Source: Adiantum capillus-veneris (lineage: Eukaryota > Streptophyta > Polypodiopsida > Polypodiales > Pteridaceae). From it: a stretch of DNA of 64,000 bases. The notes beneath the pieces were generated by a model. That model did no database searches. It was not told where the DNA came from and saw only the letters and a list, made by a program, of their open reading frames with translations. Each line of letters begins with the position of its first letter. The first letter of the stretch is position 1. This document shows, in pieces, positions 48,561 through 63,130 of this stretch. A program made the translations under genes and the position numbers. Location of the stretch: the NCBI GenBank assembly GCA_014529385.2, contig CM043955.1, positions 138,063,108-138,127,107 of the forward strand, given 5' to 3'.

Positions 48561-50160
48561 ATCAAAAACCCTATTTTAAACTAAAAATTAAATAGGATAA
48601 ATAGAAATTACTGTTAAAAGTTTCTAGGAAAATTACTAGAAGTATAAGCCATTGATATGAAGTTGAAGAAATTCAATCTTTAAGAGGTAATGAACATAAT
48701 AAATATTAAGATAAAAATAAGCAAATTTCAAGCTTAATAAAGATGGGAAAATTGAAAAAGATATAGAAATTTATAAGAAAACTAAGAGAGCTTAAAAAAC
48801 CCTTAAAAAAGCTGTGATAAAATTGTCTTACCTACATAAGCAAATAAGAAATTACTAGGTTAAGAAATTACCATCGAGGACTACAAACTTAACCTTAGTT
48901 GGAGTAAAAAGAGGAATTAGATTGAATACGAAGGTAAAGTCAAGTTTTTGGATGATTTACCTAATAAATAGATATCCTTTTTTATAAGGATTGATGTCAT
49001 GGTACCAAAAAGAACCCAAGCCAATCTCAATCTGATGATACAGATAGTGTTCCTAAAAGAGCTAGAGCGGCGCACAACGACAAGGCCGGGCCTAGTAGTA
49101 GGTCTAATGATGAGAGCATTCAAGCCCCAACACTACAACAAATGCCCGACCAGTCCCAGGCGGGTCTTCATTATAATAAGTTTGAATAATTCAAGTTTTT
49201 TTAAAAATATTAACATTGCATGCGTAAAGAGTGAGTGAGGAATAAAGAAAAGTAAAATTGGCTGAAAACGGAAGACATCTTCCAAAAAACCAACGTGCAC
49301 TTGTTTGTAAATTAGGAAGGAATTGTTTAGGTTAAGACTGATTGACCTAGGAAAAAATGATTGGTCATCCTTAAGACAACTTGTCTCAAGACACCTCTGA
49401 TTCCTTGGAATATTTTCACTTCAAGTGATGTGAGTAATGATGGCTTGTTGGCCATGGATGAGTCAGTCTCCACCATGTACGTGAAGTATGTACCTCCTAC
49501 ATGTGTATGTTTGTGGATACTACTAAGGATACCATTTTTATCCTAGGGGAGATGCCCGATTTTATGGGCAACTAGTTTGGCATATGGGCGCCCCGAACTT
49601 TGGATGATGGGTTTCCACCTTGTTTATAAATAAGGACGGGTGTTTTTTGTTTCACCCATGTATAGGTATGCTTGAGACAAGTGTATGTTTCAGGATTGTC
49701 AAGATATATTACAAGTGACCCTACCTTGTCTTAAGTCTAAAGATGTATGTTTTCTAAAATATTGTTTTCAATGTTGATTTCGATGACTTGTCTTGATGAA
49801 TTACTGTGCAAAAAAGTTCAAAATGAATCCATTATTTTAAATGCTAAAATACATGTGGTAGTAATTAGGAAATAAAAGAATTATGTGTGAGTGCAGGTGG
49901 ATTATTTTTCTAGAGATCCCCATTCGTGGACTCTCCATAGGATATGTATAGAACGGTATAGGTGCTCTGACACCAAGTTGACAGTCTTTTGATAGTTTTT
50001 TGAGCAGTATATACCATATGATGCCTTGTTAGCACTCTTTTATAGTTTATGCATTGTTGTTGTTGAGGTTTTGATGTCTGTAAAAATGAGTCTCTACCAA
50101 AAGTTTTGCAAAAATTTGCCATGAATCAGTCTCACTCTCTTGCATATGCTCTTGTCAGTT
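48561..50160. other. AT-rich region, possible retroelement debris
   Basis: No intact gene. Around 49540-49680 an LTR-like stretch has CCCGATTTTATGGGC, TTATAAATAAGG (TATA-like) and CTTGAGACAAGTG motifs, and could be a decayed LTR. It does not match the 3' LTR at 52442, so I do not assign it to the copia remnant downstream. Confidence 0.35.
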
Positions 50161-50360
50161 ATGGGTGGACCTTGTGAGAAAAAAGAGTACTATATCAAGA
50201 AGTTTGATGGCACAAACTTCACAATATGGGAGCAACATATAGTCCTTAAGGGCCTTACATCACCATTGAAAGAGCATAAACAGGTTGTTTACATTGAACA
50301 TGAGTGGGAATAGCTTGATGCTCATGCAATGGAGACCATTCATCTACACCTTGGTGAGTC

Positions 50361-50494
50361 TATCTTCTTTACCATTATGGATAAAACCATTGCAAAAGAA
50401 TTATAGGAGTCATTATGCTCATCTTGGTATCTTCTTTACCATTATGGATAAAACCATTGCAAACGAATTATGGGAGTCATTATGCTCATCTTGG
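50361..50494 (+). repeat. 67-bp tandem duplication in the copia remnant
   Basis: TATCTTCTTTACCATTATGG begins at 50361 and again at 50428, with nearly identical following sequence. It is a gag segment duplicated head to tail. Confidence 0.88.
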
Positions 50495-51683
50495 GATGGC
50501 AACAATGCCTTGAACAAAGATTTATGAAAAAGACCATATGTTTGAAGGAGGGTAAAAGTGTCACTTCACATTTGAACGAGTTCAACAATTTGTTGTCACG
50601 CTTACATCCAAGGAGCTCAATTTTGATGATGAAATGAAAGCCATTTTCTTTCTATGTTCTTTCCCTACATCATGGGACACATTTAACACCACCATTAGTA
50701 ACTTTTCCCCTAAGGGAAAGCTTTTTTTCAGTGATGTGACTAGTGCTTTGTCATGGAAGAGATTAGATATCAGTTCTTGACACTAGTGGGAATGGTGATA
50801 CATATATGGCTGGTGATAGTTGTTCCAGGAAAAGAGATTGCAATTGTAGATGCGGCCGGTGATAGGATCACAAGAATGCCTGTAGCAAGAGCAATGGACA
50901 TGAACTGTGTAATGTGGAGCTCTATCAATGCCACAAGAAATGCCATTTGAAGAAATATTTTCACTGTTTTCCAACGTGAAAAGGATAAATCCATTGTCAA
51001 GTCTGAACCTCCAAAAAGCAGTGTGAAGATTGAGGAGCTCAATGTAGTTAAGTCTCTACCTGGTTGAGATGTGTTGTAGCCATCACTCTTGATTTGAGTC
51101 CAAATGCATTATTGGATCTTGATGAGTGTTATGCACAAAACTCGATTTTTGATTCAAGTGCCAGTTTCCATGTTACTCCCCATAGGAAATGGTTCTCCAA
51201 TTATGCTTCTATGCATGGTTTTGTCAAGCTTGGTGATTCATATCAGTTTTCCATTTGTGGCATTGGAGATGTGAAGCTATGCCTATGTAACAACACTAAA
51301 TTTAGACTTTGAGGTGTCAAACATGTGCCAAAGTTGACAAAAAGCTTATTGTTAGCAAGTCAGCTTGATGATTTGGGTTAAAATATCATTTTTGGTAATG
51401 GTTCCTTGATGACTTGCAAGGGAAATTTGGTCATTCTTGAGGCCAAAAGTTTGACTCATTGTACTCTTTGTATGTCTCTAGTGTGAAAGAGAATTCCATC
51501 GAAGTTTCCAAGCTACCTTCCACTGAGTTGTGGCTTGGTCACACAAGACATGAATGATTTGGGCTACTTACCTATCTTAAACTATTCCAATTTCAGTTGG
51601 TGTGAGCAGTGTATTAATGAAAAATAGATTGGGATTACCACTTTGCCGTTAAATTGAGAGTTAGGGAATCCTCTGGACTTAGT

Positions 51684-51791
51684 ACATAGTGATCTATGTG
51701 GGCATATGCCACACACATCTCTAGGGTGAATAGGACCACATAGTGATCTATGTGGGCCTATGCCGCATATATCTCTAGGGGTTATTATATT
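51684..51791 (+). repeat. 54-bp tandem duplication in the copia remnant
   Basis: ACATAGTGATCTATGTGGGC occurs at 51684 and 51738, followed by ATATGCCACACACATCTCTA-like sequence in both. It lies in the integrase region. Confidence 0.85.
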
Positions 51792-51901
51792 CCTAACATT
51801 CATAGATGACTCTACTCATAAGGTGTGGGTCTTCTTCTTAAAGAGGAAAGACCAAGTTTTGCTAGGTTCATTCCTTGCAATGGTAAACAACCAGTCAGGT
51901 A

Positions 51902-52217
51902 AGAAGTTGAAGGCTTTTTGCACTGACAATAGAGGAGAGTAGGTATCCATTGAGCACAAGAATTCTTGTAGCAAGAGAGGCATTAGAAGATAGTTTACTA
52001 TGCCATACACACCTACTTAGAATGGAATTGCTGAGCGTATGAACAGAACAATCCAAGAGAGAAGTTGAAGGCTTTTTGCACTGACAATAGAGGAGAGTAG
52101 GTATCCATTGAGCACAAGAATTCTTGTAGCAAGAGAGGCATTAGAAGATAGTTTACTATGCCATACACACCTACTTAGAATGGCATTGCTGAGCGTATGA
52201 ACAGAACAATCCAAGAG
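51902..52217 (+). repeat. 158-bp tandem duplication in the copia remnant
   Basis: The segment starting AGAAGTTGAAGGCTTTTTGC at 51902 recurs at 52060 with about one difference over 158 bp. It carries integrase coding remnants. Confidence 0.9.
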
Positions 52218-52441
52218 AGAGTCACAACCATGTTATCTGTGGCAAACTTACCTCCAAAGCTTTGGGAGAGGCTATTATGAAAGTAGTTTACATTATCAAT
52301 CATTCACATAGTATGCCATTGAATTGTAAGATTCCACAGAAGATGTGGACAAGAGTCCAAATCATGATAGATTATGTGTATTTGGGTGTGAGGCATCCTT
52401 ACATATGCCACTTGGGCCATCTTGGCCTTCAAGTGGGAGAT

Positions 52442-52700
52442 TGTCTAGGGTCCAAGCCAATTGGCCATATGCTCACTAACTTACTAACCAGTCACTAACC
52501 TTATTATTTGATAAAAAATTAGAATAAGGAGTTGTGAGGTGTGTTATCCTCAATATATGCTCCACCCACTTTGTGTGTCTACTCATCTTCTCCCTCGCAC
52601 TTTTCACGCATTGTGCACTCTACAATCATTAAGTCAAAGATAATATTGTGTGTTAAGCAAATAATATTTTTTGCATCATCCACCCAACACAAGAGTATGG
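52442..52700 (+). repeat. Probable 3' LTR start of the copia remnant
   Basis: TGTCTAGGGTCCAAGCC begins directly after the polypurine tract. The right border is not determined because no partner LTR is in view. Confidence 0.5.
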
Positions 52701-53219
52701 TTCTACATCTTTATTTATCTTGCCAATAATTATGTTGTGCTCAAATTTCTGAAAGTGAGACTGACCATCATTTTTCAAACAATATCCGATCATGCCTTCA
52801 AATGTATGGAGGTTTCTTTTTGCCCCAAAGTTTGAGAAAACACATTTTCCCACTCGGATTCTGCTTATCCCAACCGAAATAGCTTTTTAGTTTATTGTTA
52901 TAGCAATAAGAGAGATTGAGAGTTGATATATACCTCCCTCAAAGTATAAATGAAACACACTCCCTTCGGGCTCTCTATTGAGCACATATGATCAAGGGTT
53001 TCATTTTTTAAGAATTCATGTATTTGAGCCGATAAACCAACATCCATATCCATACCACCCCCATAGATATAGTGATGCTAACTTCCATTAACTTTTTGAG
53101 TCTCTTAGTCTTGCTCTTTTCCTCACTTGTTAGCTTGTTAAGGTAGGTATCCCTCTCTTTTTTGGTGCACAACTAAAGTGGGCCTTTTTTTTTTTTGCAA
53201 ACTTTCATTCTTGTTCGTT
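52701..53219. other. Intergenic, no recognised feature
   Basis: AT-rich, nothing coding was recognised. A poly-T run lies at about 53187. Confidence 0.4.
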
Positions 53220-54345
53220 TCCAACTATGATAGCTATTAATAATCATATGGAATCCAATCAAACGTTCCTACCAAAAGTTTGGTAGAGTCTCCTTTGTAC
53301 GATGACCATTAGCCATAACCAAATATAGCCACCCGTCATAGGGCTTCCATGGGAATTTTAAGGTGCCAATGGACAAATTTTAGAAAAAACAACATATCAA
53401 CAAACATATGTAGTCCAACCAACATCTCTAGCTAAATTTTTGTAGAGTCTCCTTTGTACAATGACCATTATCCATTCCAAAAGCAAGTCACCCATCATAG
53501 GGATTCAACGGGGAATTTAAGGTGTCAATGACCAAACCTTTAGACCAAAAAACATAAGCGTAATGACATGTACTTTAACCAGACATTTTTACCTACAATA
53601 GAGTCTCCTTTTTAGCCACCCATCTTATATCTCCTATGGGGAATTTAAGGCTTCAATGACCAAATCTTAGACAAAACAACATATGAACAATCCTATGCAG
53701 TCCAATGACAACCATTTCTACCTAAATTTTGGTAAAGTCTCCTTTGTATGATGACCATTAGCCATTCCAAAAGCAAGCCAACCATCATAGGGCTTCCATG
53801 GGGAATTTGACGCAACAATGAGCAAAGATTTAGACAAAACAACATAAGCACATGAGCATGTACTATAACTAAACATTTCTACCTAAATTTTGATAGAGTC
53901 TCCTTTGTACCATGACCATTAGCCATTCCAAAAGTAGGAAACCCATCTAAATATTTCCACGGGGAATTTAATTAAGGCTTTAATGACCAAAACATACAAT
54001 CATGTGTAATCCAACCAAACATTTCTACCTAAAATTTTCCAGACTCTCCTTTATACAATGACCATTAGACATTCCAAAAGCAAACCACCCATCATAGGGC
54101 TTCCATGGGGAATTTAAACAATGAGAAAAACTTTAGACAAAACAACATAACCGCATAAGCATGTGCTCACAAAACAACAACATAAGCACATTGACATGTA
54201 CTATAACCAAACATTTCTATCTAAATTTTGATAGAGTTTTGTTTATACCATGAGTATCAGCCATTTTAAAATCAAGTCACCCATCTTAGGGATTCCATGG
54301 GGATTTCAAGCCATCAATGACCAAAACTTTAGAAAGAAAACAACC
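53220..54345 (+). repeat. ~160-bp tandem repeat, about seven diverged copies
   Basis: The block TAGAGTCTCCTTTGTACGATG recurs at about 53283, 53444, 53603, 53731, 53893, 54042 and 54230. Associated blocks are ACCATTAGCCATTCCAAAAG, CATAGGGCTTCCATGGGG, GACAAAACAACATAAGC and ATTTCTACCTAAATTTT. Intervals of 128-188 bp show indels. Confidence 0.88.
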
Positions 54346-54444
54346 ATAACATTAAAATTTGTCTATTTAAGTCTCGGCGTGTCCATTATGTATAAGACAT
54401 GTGTTCGAGGCCTCTTTTAAAAAACCCTATGTAAGTTATTTTAA

Positions 54445-54448
54445 TTAA
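54445..54448 (+). repeat. TTAA flank, left copy of probable target duplication
   Basis: Matches TTAA at 55783-55786, flanking the CACTA-type element. Confidence 0.6.
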
Positions 54449-55782
54449 CACTAGGTTGGTAACCTAACAGGACATAAAAGTGTCCTTTCAGGGTTTTGAA
54501 AAAAACCTCCAAAAGTATAGTAGATCCACTCATTTTGTAAAATACTTTCATGAGGTTATAGTTCAAGGCCTACTAAACATGGAAAAAATAAGAAACTTGT
54601 AAAATTTCTCATCTTTTGGTCACACCAAGCCTCCAAAGTTGATGGACCAGTGAATTTTCATCAAAACAGTCATTTCTTACGTTTTGTTGCATAAAAATAA
54701 GATTAGGGATTTTTGTAGGACTTGAGATAAATTCCCTAGTTAACTTCAATGGGTTGGTGATCAGAAAATATGATTGCTTCTCACTCACTATTTTTTGTTT
54801 TGCCAAAATAAATAGGTACAAAAAAGTTGAATTTTTACCATTCTGCAAACCTATCATCAAAGTTTCTATAGCCACGCTCAATACAAATAATATGTGCATG
54901 TTTTCTTAGTTCCCTATTGTCCTTTATGTTCATAAGGAGCCATGGAGCATGTCAAAAGAATAATACATCTCTTACCAAGGGGAATCTTGGGGACAAAGAT
55001 GAAGTGTTAAATACAACAAACATGAAAAAACTGGGTTGAACATTATGAGTTGTAGAATCCCATAGAAACTATTCATTATCTAGCCAAATTTGATCCTTAT
55101 GACTAGATATGGTTACTACCTACAAAATTTATGTAGTTTTCACAAGAAACTAACAATATTGAAAAAGCTATACTTGATATACTAGAATGTTTCGTTTTCT
55201 TCCATAATTGAAAAAATCAACCATCGTTGTGTACTATGCAAAATAGGGTATTAGGTGCCCTAAAACTCAAGGAATGTTAGCTTTACAATATGCGACATAG
55301 AAAATAAAAAATGAATTTGGATATCATGAAATCCACAAAAAAAATCATAGAAGAGCTAAAATTGGCTAAGAAACAGGATTTGACAATTTTTGTAATTTGG
55401 TCATAACTTACAACTTTAATATTTATTTCTCCCTAGAAGCATCAGGACACGTTGAGGACTACTAAAGATAGTTCTCTAGCATTATAGACCTCACAAACAT
55501 GAATTCTAAAGTGGTATAGTTGCAAAAACTTGAAAAAAGCCAAAAACAGGACCCGTTTTTTCACACTGTTTAGGTTGTGAAATGTTGTGCAAGGACAATA
55601 TTAAAGATGGAATTGATATTCCAAAAAAATGTCGAGTTTTTTTCAGCTCATGAGACAACTTTCTAGATAGATAGCACCTCAAAATCCATTTTGAAACTCT
55701 TGAAATAATTCAAGGAAAATGGTCACTTCAAAGGACATAAAAGTGTCCCAGGACATAAAAGTGTCCCATTACCAACCTAGTG
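54449..55782. mobile_element. Small non-autonomous CACTA-type element
   Basis: It starts CACTAGGTTGGTAAC and ends with TTACCAACCTAGTG, giving a 14-bp perfect inverted repeat with the CACTA signature of En/Spm elements. Subterminal copies of GGACATAAAAGTGTCC lie at about 54470, 55733 and 55751. The 1.33-kb interior holds no transposase; a 96-codon minus-strand frame (54899-54609) is not recognised. The TTAA flank is 4 bp, whereas plant CACTA elements usually duplicate 3 bp. Confidence 0.75.
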
Positions 55783-56440
55783 TTAAGTACTTTTTATAAC
55801 CCCTTTGTAAATTTCTAGAAAATTGATAAATCTCTTATTTCAAATAAATACACTATCATGCTGTCTTGAATAGCGGCGGCAATGCCTACAATGCTAATAG
55901 AGATCCTTCTTCTTTGCATCGCACTGATGCTTTTTTTGTTCTTTCTTAAGCCAATTCATTTAGGATGGATACACATTGCTCATTGACCTTGCCAACCTTG
56001 AGATGCTTTAAAAAAATTACTTGTCTAAGCACTATTATCCTCGTGTGTTACACACACGATTTTATTATCGTTGACCATGAGCAACCATCACTTTCACTTT
56101 AGCATTTTCATTTCATCAGTCTTCACACACATTAAACCAGCTTGATAAGGAAGCCAAGGAAACCATAGACTCTAGAAAGGTATTTGAAGCTGGATAGCAA
56201 CCACGACTAAAAATTTAATTGCCTTGCTTTAAGTTCTCGGTAGATTCAAACCAAAGAGAGACTTCTTTTTTCATTGAAGCTTACACAATCCAAGAAAACC
56301 ACCAAGAAATGAAATAATTTGAGTGCGACAAAAATAATTAGCAAGCATAATTAAAATCAAACAACATGTGAAAATTTTTACTCAAAAGTCCACGATTTGA
56401 AACCAGTTTAAATACAAATTACATGATACAACATTCTATA
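55783..56440. other. Intergenic, no recognised feature
   Basis: AT-rich sequence without recognised coding content; CTTCTTTGC and poly-A patches only. Confidence 0.4.
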
Positions 56441-56499
56441 GAGCCATGCATAGGCGCGCAGGAAAAGAATATGATGTGCATATTCATTGGCACCATCAC

Positions 56500-57230
56500 G
56501 GTCGATTCAAAACTCCAAGTAACTATGGTGGTAATGCTAACAACAATCAAAACTTGAACATTGCATCAATAAGTAAATATCGTATCAACAAAAAAGGTAA
56601 AAAACAATGTATCAATAAGAAAATAAGCATCACAACAACCTATAAACCATGACTCAGTAAACCTAGAGGATTCTTTAGCAAACTTAAAGACTTTGTAAAC
56701 ATCAACCATGATCAGCCAATACATAAGCCATCAGTAATCATTAACATTTACATAAGACATCAATCATCTTAGTTGAACTTGAGAAGAAACCAGTAAAAAA
56801 CAAATCAGCAAATAAGCATTGCATCAATTAAAAATGACTAAAAACATAAACTAAACATCACATCAACTAAAAATGACTAAAAACATAAACTAAACATCAC
56901 ATCAACTAAAAATGGGATTGCATCGCATTATCCAATCAACATTACATCAGTGAATCACTTGTCACATCAATAAAAATGACTTCGCATTGCATATGAGTAA
57001 ACATTACATCATATGAGCACCAATAAAAATGGAATCAACCAATAAACATCACATCAATAAAAATAAAATCACATCGCATTAGCCAATAATCATCACATCA
57101 ATAAATAGTGTATTATCCAATCAACTAAAAAAAATAACATCACGTTGCATCAGCCTATAAAAATGGCATTGCATCGCATCAACACAATAAATATCTCATC
57201 AACTAAAAATGACAAAAGCTACTAAACAAT
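56500..57230 (+). repeat. Degenerate array of ACATCACATCAAnnAAAAATG units
   Basis: Short units with CATCACATCAA and TAAAAATGA recur many times. The clearest part is a tandem duplication at about 56830-56910 (CTAAAAACATAAACTAAACATC twice). The array encodes nothing convincing. Confidence 0.7.
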
Positions 57231-58819
<1,589 letters not shown>

Positions 58820-59309
58820 TCTTGCACTCTCACTCACAATTTGCATTCCACTCTCGTGTTTAAGTATTGCACATTCTCTCATTAATTCAAGGAAGGCTCT
58901 CCCTTCCCATTATTAAAAGGAACCTTGAGCTCCCCACTGATCACTCATCCTATGCCATACACCATCATTCACTTCCATTGCACGTTACATCGGTATCAGA
59001 GTTCTTTGCCAGTGTTCGGTATCATCACTCAAGGAAAGAATCACAAAGAACCACAATAATTATTTTTGCATGTGTAACCCAAGACCACTTGGATGTGTTG
59101 ACCCCTAATCTGTGTTTTTGAAGAGTGGCAGGTAACTCGAGAAAGAAGGGCTTGTCACACTCCCCTCGTTCCTCTTTTCCATGCATTGAGAGCGGACCTT
59201 ACACTTCGCAGCAAGCCAATCGACATGAGGTGGGAAAAAGCAACCTTGGTGTGAGCGCAAGGCCGCCAAGGGGTGCACCCACAGGAAAGAGTTGACATCC
59301 CGGTGACAC

Positions 59310-59313
<4 letters not shown>

Positions 59314-59372
<59 letters not shown>
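59314..59372 (+). repeat. (GA)n microsatellite
   Basis: About 58 bp of GA. Confidence 0.95.
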
Positions 59373-59375
<3 letters not shown>

Positions 59376-59659
59376 GCCACCGATTAAAAATTAACCCCGT
59401 GGCAAGAGAGGCGATACATACATGCATATATATAGTATACACACACACACATAAATATTTATACCTAGATGAATCCGTGAAAAGCCCAAATTTATCCATA
59501 AAGAAAAATGCAAGTATAAGCTCATGGTAGATATACAACCATCAGCACCATCATGTGCAATACTCACCAAATATTACGACATATAACCACATCTTATATG
59601 GTTGTAACTTTGGGTGTCACATAGAAGAATAAGTTGTGGATCTTAAAAAGTTTTTGGGT

Positions 59660-60350
<691 letters not shown>

Positions 60351-60399
60351 CGATGCCTTCTGTTTAGTAACCTTTCTATTAATAAGAGGAGTTATCTAA

Positions 60400-60962
60400 C
60401 AACAGGCATAGCAGGTCATCTCAGTCTCACAAGTCGTCTCAGCCCCAAGTTTGTACTAAACAAAAGGCATCGCAGGAAGTCTCAACTCAAACTTTATACT
60501 ACTACTAAAAGTCGAAAGCAAAGCACATGCCTCCATTTTCTCAACCCTCTGTTGAAGTAGTCGAAGCACAGCCTATTAAAGTAACACAGTTTGTCCACTT
60601 CCCCTGCTAGAAGCGTGCCATCTTTCTTCCCATCTCGCTTCCTTGCAACTTTGATTTCCTGCCTTCATTGTTCCCAGCAAAAGGTCAAGAACTCGGGGGT
60701 TTCTTGCCTGGTTTGAAAAGCAAAAGGTAAAGAACTCGGGGGCCCTTGCCTGGTTTGGAATGTTCTTGCAAGGACTGGAGGTTTCAGTTGAGTTTCTCAA
60801 AAAATCGGTAGGGGAGCAACCAATGCAGGTCTCCTTCTGAGAGAGACGGAAGCCATGGTTGGAGTTGCATCCATTTTTGTAGCTAATGGTGCACCAAGCA
60901 ATGCAACCGATGATGGAGTTGGACCCTTCTCCTCAGCCATGGCATATTGAGAGATGAAAATG

Positions 60963-61014
<52 letters not shown>

Positions 61015-61075
61015 ATGAAATGAAATGCATTGTTATATTATTGTTAACATTGTGTTGTCTAAAGCTTACCCAAAT
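60400..61075 (-). other. Right arm of the inverted duplication
   Basis: The reverse complement of 59660-60350 with point and indel differences. It has M-A-E-E-K-G-P-T-P-S-S from 60940, then the R-N-S-T-E-T-S-S-P-C frame, and a (GA)n tract (60965-61012) in the position of the left arm's (CT)n. It has an internal partial duplication (GCAAAAGGTAAAGAACTCGG and a similar copy just before). Confidence 0.6.
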
Positions 61076-61519
61076 GAATGCAATGTTCTAAAGCACTCTC
61101 GAGCGATGATACCTTGTGATCTTCGAGACCTTGGGTGCCTTAAACGACCAAGCTGGATTGCTTGATCAAGCAATATACCCTATTGAGGAGGGATATGGTA
61201 CTATCACTTAGAAACATCATGAGTGATGCTGATGAAGAAATGTGTGTGTGTGTGTGTGTGTGTGTTTGAGAGAGAGAGAGAGAGGAATGAAATGAAATGA
61301 AATGCATTGTTATATTATTGTTAACATTGTGTTGTCTAAAGCTTACCCAAATGAATGGAATGTTCTAAAGCACTCTCAAATGATGATCCGTTGTGATCTC
61401 CGAGACCCTGGGTGCCTTAAACGACCAAGCTGGACTGCTAGATCAAGCAGTATACCCTGTATAGGAGGGATATGGTACTATCACTTAGAAACACCGTGAG
61501 TGGTGCTGATGAAGAAATC
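61018..61519 (+). repeat. Direct duplication of ~215 bp
   Basis: 61018-61233 and 61287-61519 share GAAATGCATTGTTATATTATTG through TGATGAAGAAAT with scattered substitutions. They are separated by a (TG)n(GA)n microsatellite (61241-61283). The first part overlaps the outer edge of the inverted duplication, so the unit was copied at least three times. Confidence 0.8.
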
Positions 61520-61531
61520 CCTAAGCTCTCT

Positions 61532-62313
61532 CTAGGATGGTGCTTTCAGTGTCGACTTTTTGCTCTTCAAGAGAGTCTCTCTAAGTTGGTGCATCTCTAG
61601 TAGAAAGAGCCCCAAACATCTCTGGTCTGTGTAGTCCATGACCCAAGAGAGTGGTCCAAATCCCTCTCTAAAGAGACGGTGAAATCTTCCTCGTCTTTCA
61701 TAATAGGTTGTGCAGCAGCAAATGTAATGCTCCTCTGTCTGAGGCTCTTGCTGGTATATTTGACATATCCGCTCCTCTTGAGGTGTACCTCTTTGTCTTC
61801 TAATCTCTATCTCTAGCTGATGTGATGAGGTGTGAGTTTGACCAATGATACATCTCAAACCATGTGAGAGGTGGGTATCCATGTGCCTCGGTCGCATGAT
61901 GAAGACATCCTCTGTAGTATGAAGAAAGTGCTTCGATAGAAGGCCATCAACTTTGTCCCCAACTCCTTTGAAGGCGCAAGCCATGTCATCTTGGTAATTA
62001 AATGAGTAATCTCGAAGTGGCTTAAAGTAAGAGCACTAAAAGGGGGGATAGCTTGTCCATGTTGAAGCCATGAAGCTGAAACCAAGACGACATTTGTGCA
62101 TACTAGCATGAGGTGTCACCTTTACTAACCAATTGTCAAGAGGATGCCAGACCTAGTCGTGCATATGAATGTCTCGCGAGATAGCTCCCATAGACTATGA
62201 ATGGAAGACAGGGATTCGGTGACAGCCCCTAATTCAGCCCTAATGATCTCATGTGGCATTGATGCCTTACACCTGATCATCCTGGATATCATGAAGACTA
62301 AATGTCTCTCCAT
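61532..62313 (-). pseudogene. LINE ORF2 C-terminal remnant
   Basis: Two frames on the minus strand. One (62313-62125) has an S-G-I-L-L-T-I-G end and I-R-A-E-L-G-A-V block; the other (61984-61532) has a zinc-binding-like C-x-I-C...E-E-H-Y-I-C-C-C-x(3)-Y-x(2)-R-R and an L-L-E-M end. They match the order of the C-terminal part of the LINE at 16.7 kb, but with low similarity. Confidence 0.65.
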
Positions 62314-62466
62314 AGACCGTCAATAATCATGCCCTATGCTAGGGCTCCATATCTGCACTCCATACAAAGTTGTAGATGTAATCAAGGTGTCAAACAACCA
62401 CAGCTTAGTGCATGGGTCCTGAAACTGTACTTGTGAACACATCCTTTCATAAAGAAGATGGGTCCA

Positions 62467-62707
62467 TTAAACACCACTCCTATGGTAGTATAAGAGTGTC
62501 CTCCTCCTGTCTGTGAAGCCCTTGCGAAGAGTCTGCAATAAGCACAATATCATCTGCATACGATAGAACAAGTATCCAAGTGCCTGAGAGAGGGGCTTCT
62601 CTGTCTCCTCCTCTCGCAATATAGTGTGAAATCTCATCAATATAGAGGCCAAATAGTGTCTGGGAGAGAAATTGGCATTTTGCAAAATTAGTATTCGAAC
62701 CATGCAC
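62467..62707 (-). pseudogene. LINE reverse transcriptase fragment
   Basis: Contains L-S-Q-T-L-F-G-L-Y-I-D-E-I (motif B region) and Y-A-D-D-I-V-L-I-A-D (motif C). It belongs with the C-terminal remnant downstream and the endonuclease remnant at 63.2-63.5 kb. Most of the upstream RT is deleted. Confidence 0.85.
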
Positions 62708-63130
62708 CTATGATAAGTTTAGGTCCAACCATCTTGCAAGCTTCTGCGAGCCTTTTTGTTGGATATAACCTTCATTAAAAAAACTGTAGGTGCTTATTAC
62801 ACATCTGCTGTAGGAACTCTGTAGCTATGGTCATGCAAACCCTCTTTTGGGAGACTCAATTCATATTGGCCTCACCTTTAGTAGGTGCAAATCTTTTATT
62901 ATTTTTTATTTTTTTGGTGGTTTTGGGGGGGGGGGGGGGGCGGGGTCAAAAGTCTCCCAAGAGCTTCTCAAATCACCTACCTGACTTCATAGTTGGGTTA
63001 TGCATAATTCCTCACCTTATGTCCAAAAACAAACCTCTCTAAAACATGCATACAAATTGGCATGCTCTTTCCCAAAGTAGCTTACTTCTGGCGAGGATAT
63101 AATTAAAAAACAGAAGCAAGAGCTACAATG
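62708..63130. other. Unassigned spacer with poly-G run
   Basis: It interrupts the LINE remnants and includes a run of G with one C (about 62925-62944). It could be inserted sequence or decayed RT; nothing was recognised. Confidence 0.35.

Larger units (their letters stand above)
50161..52441 (+). pseudogene. Decayed copia element, gag-protease-integrase
   Basis: The ATG at 50161 starts a copia gag (F-D-G-T-N-F-x-x-W). Later pieces show a degenerate zinc knuckle (near 50910), the protease motif I-F-D-S-S-A-S-F-H (D-S-G in active enzymes), the pre-integrase block H-V-P-K-L, W-L-G-H, and integrase fragments around 51660-52300. RT and RNase H are missing: the copia polypurine tract (TTCAAGTGGGAGA, 52428-52440) follows the integrase fragment within about 60 bp. 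Many stops and three internal tandem duplications are present. No matching 5' LTR was found. Confidence 0.8.

Noticed and set aside
49960-49985. Reverse-strand PBS-like sequence (TTGGTGTCAGAGC) upstream of the copia remnant
   Set aside because: It points the wrong way for the + strand copia and no LTR border or partner could be found.
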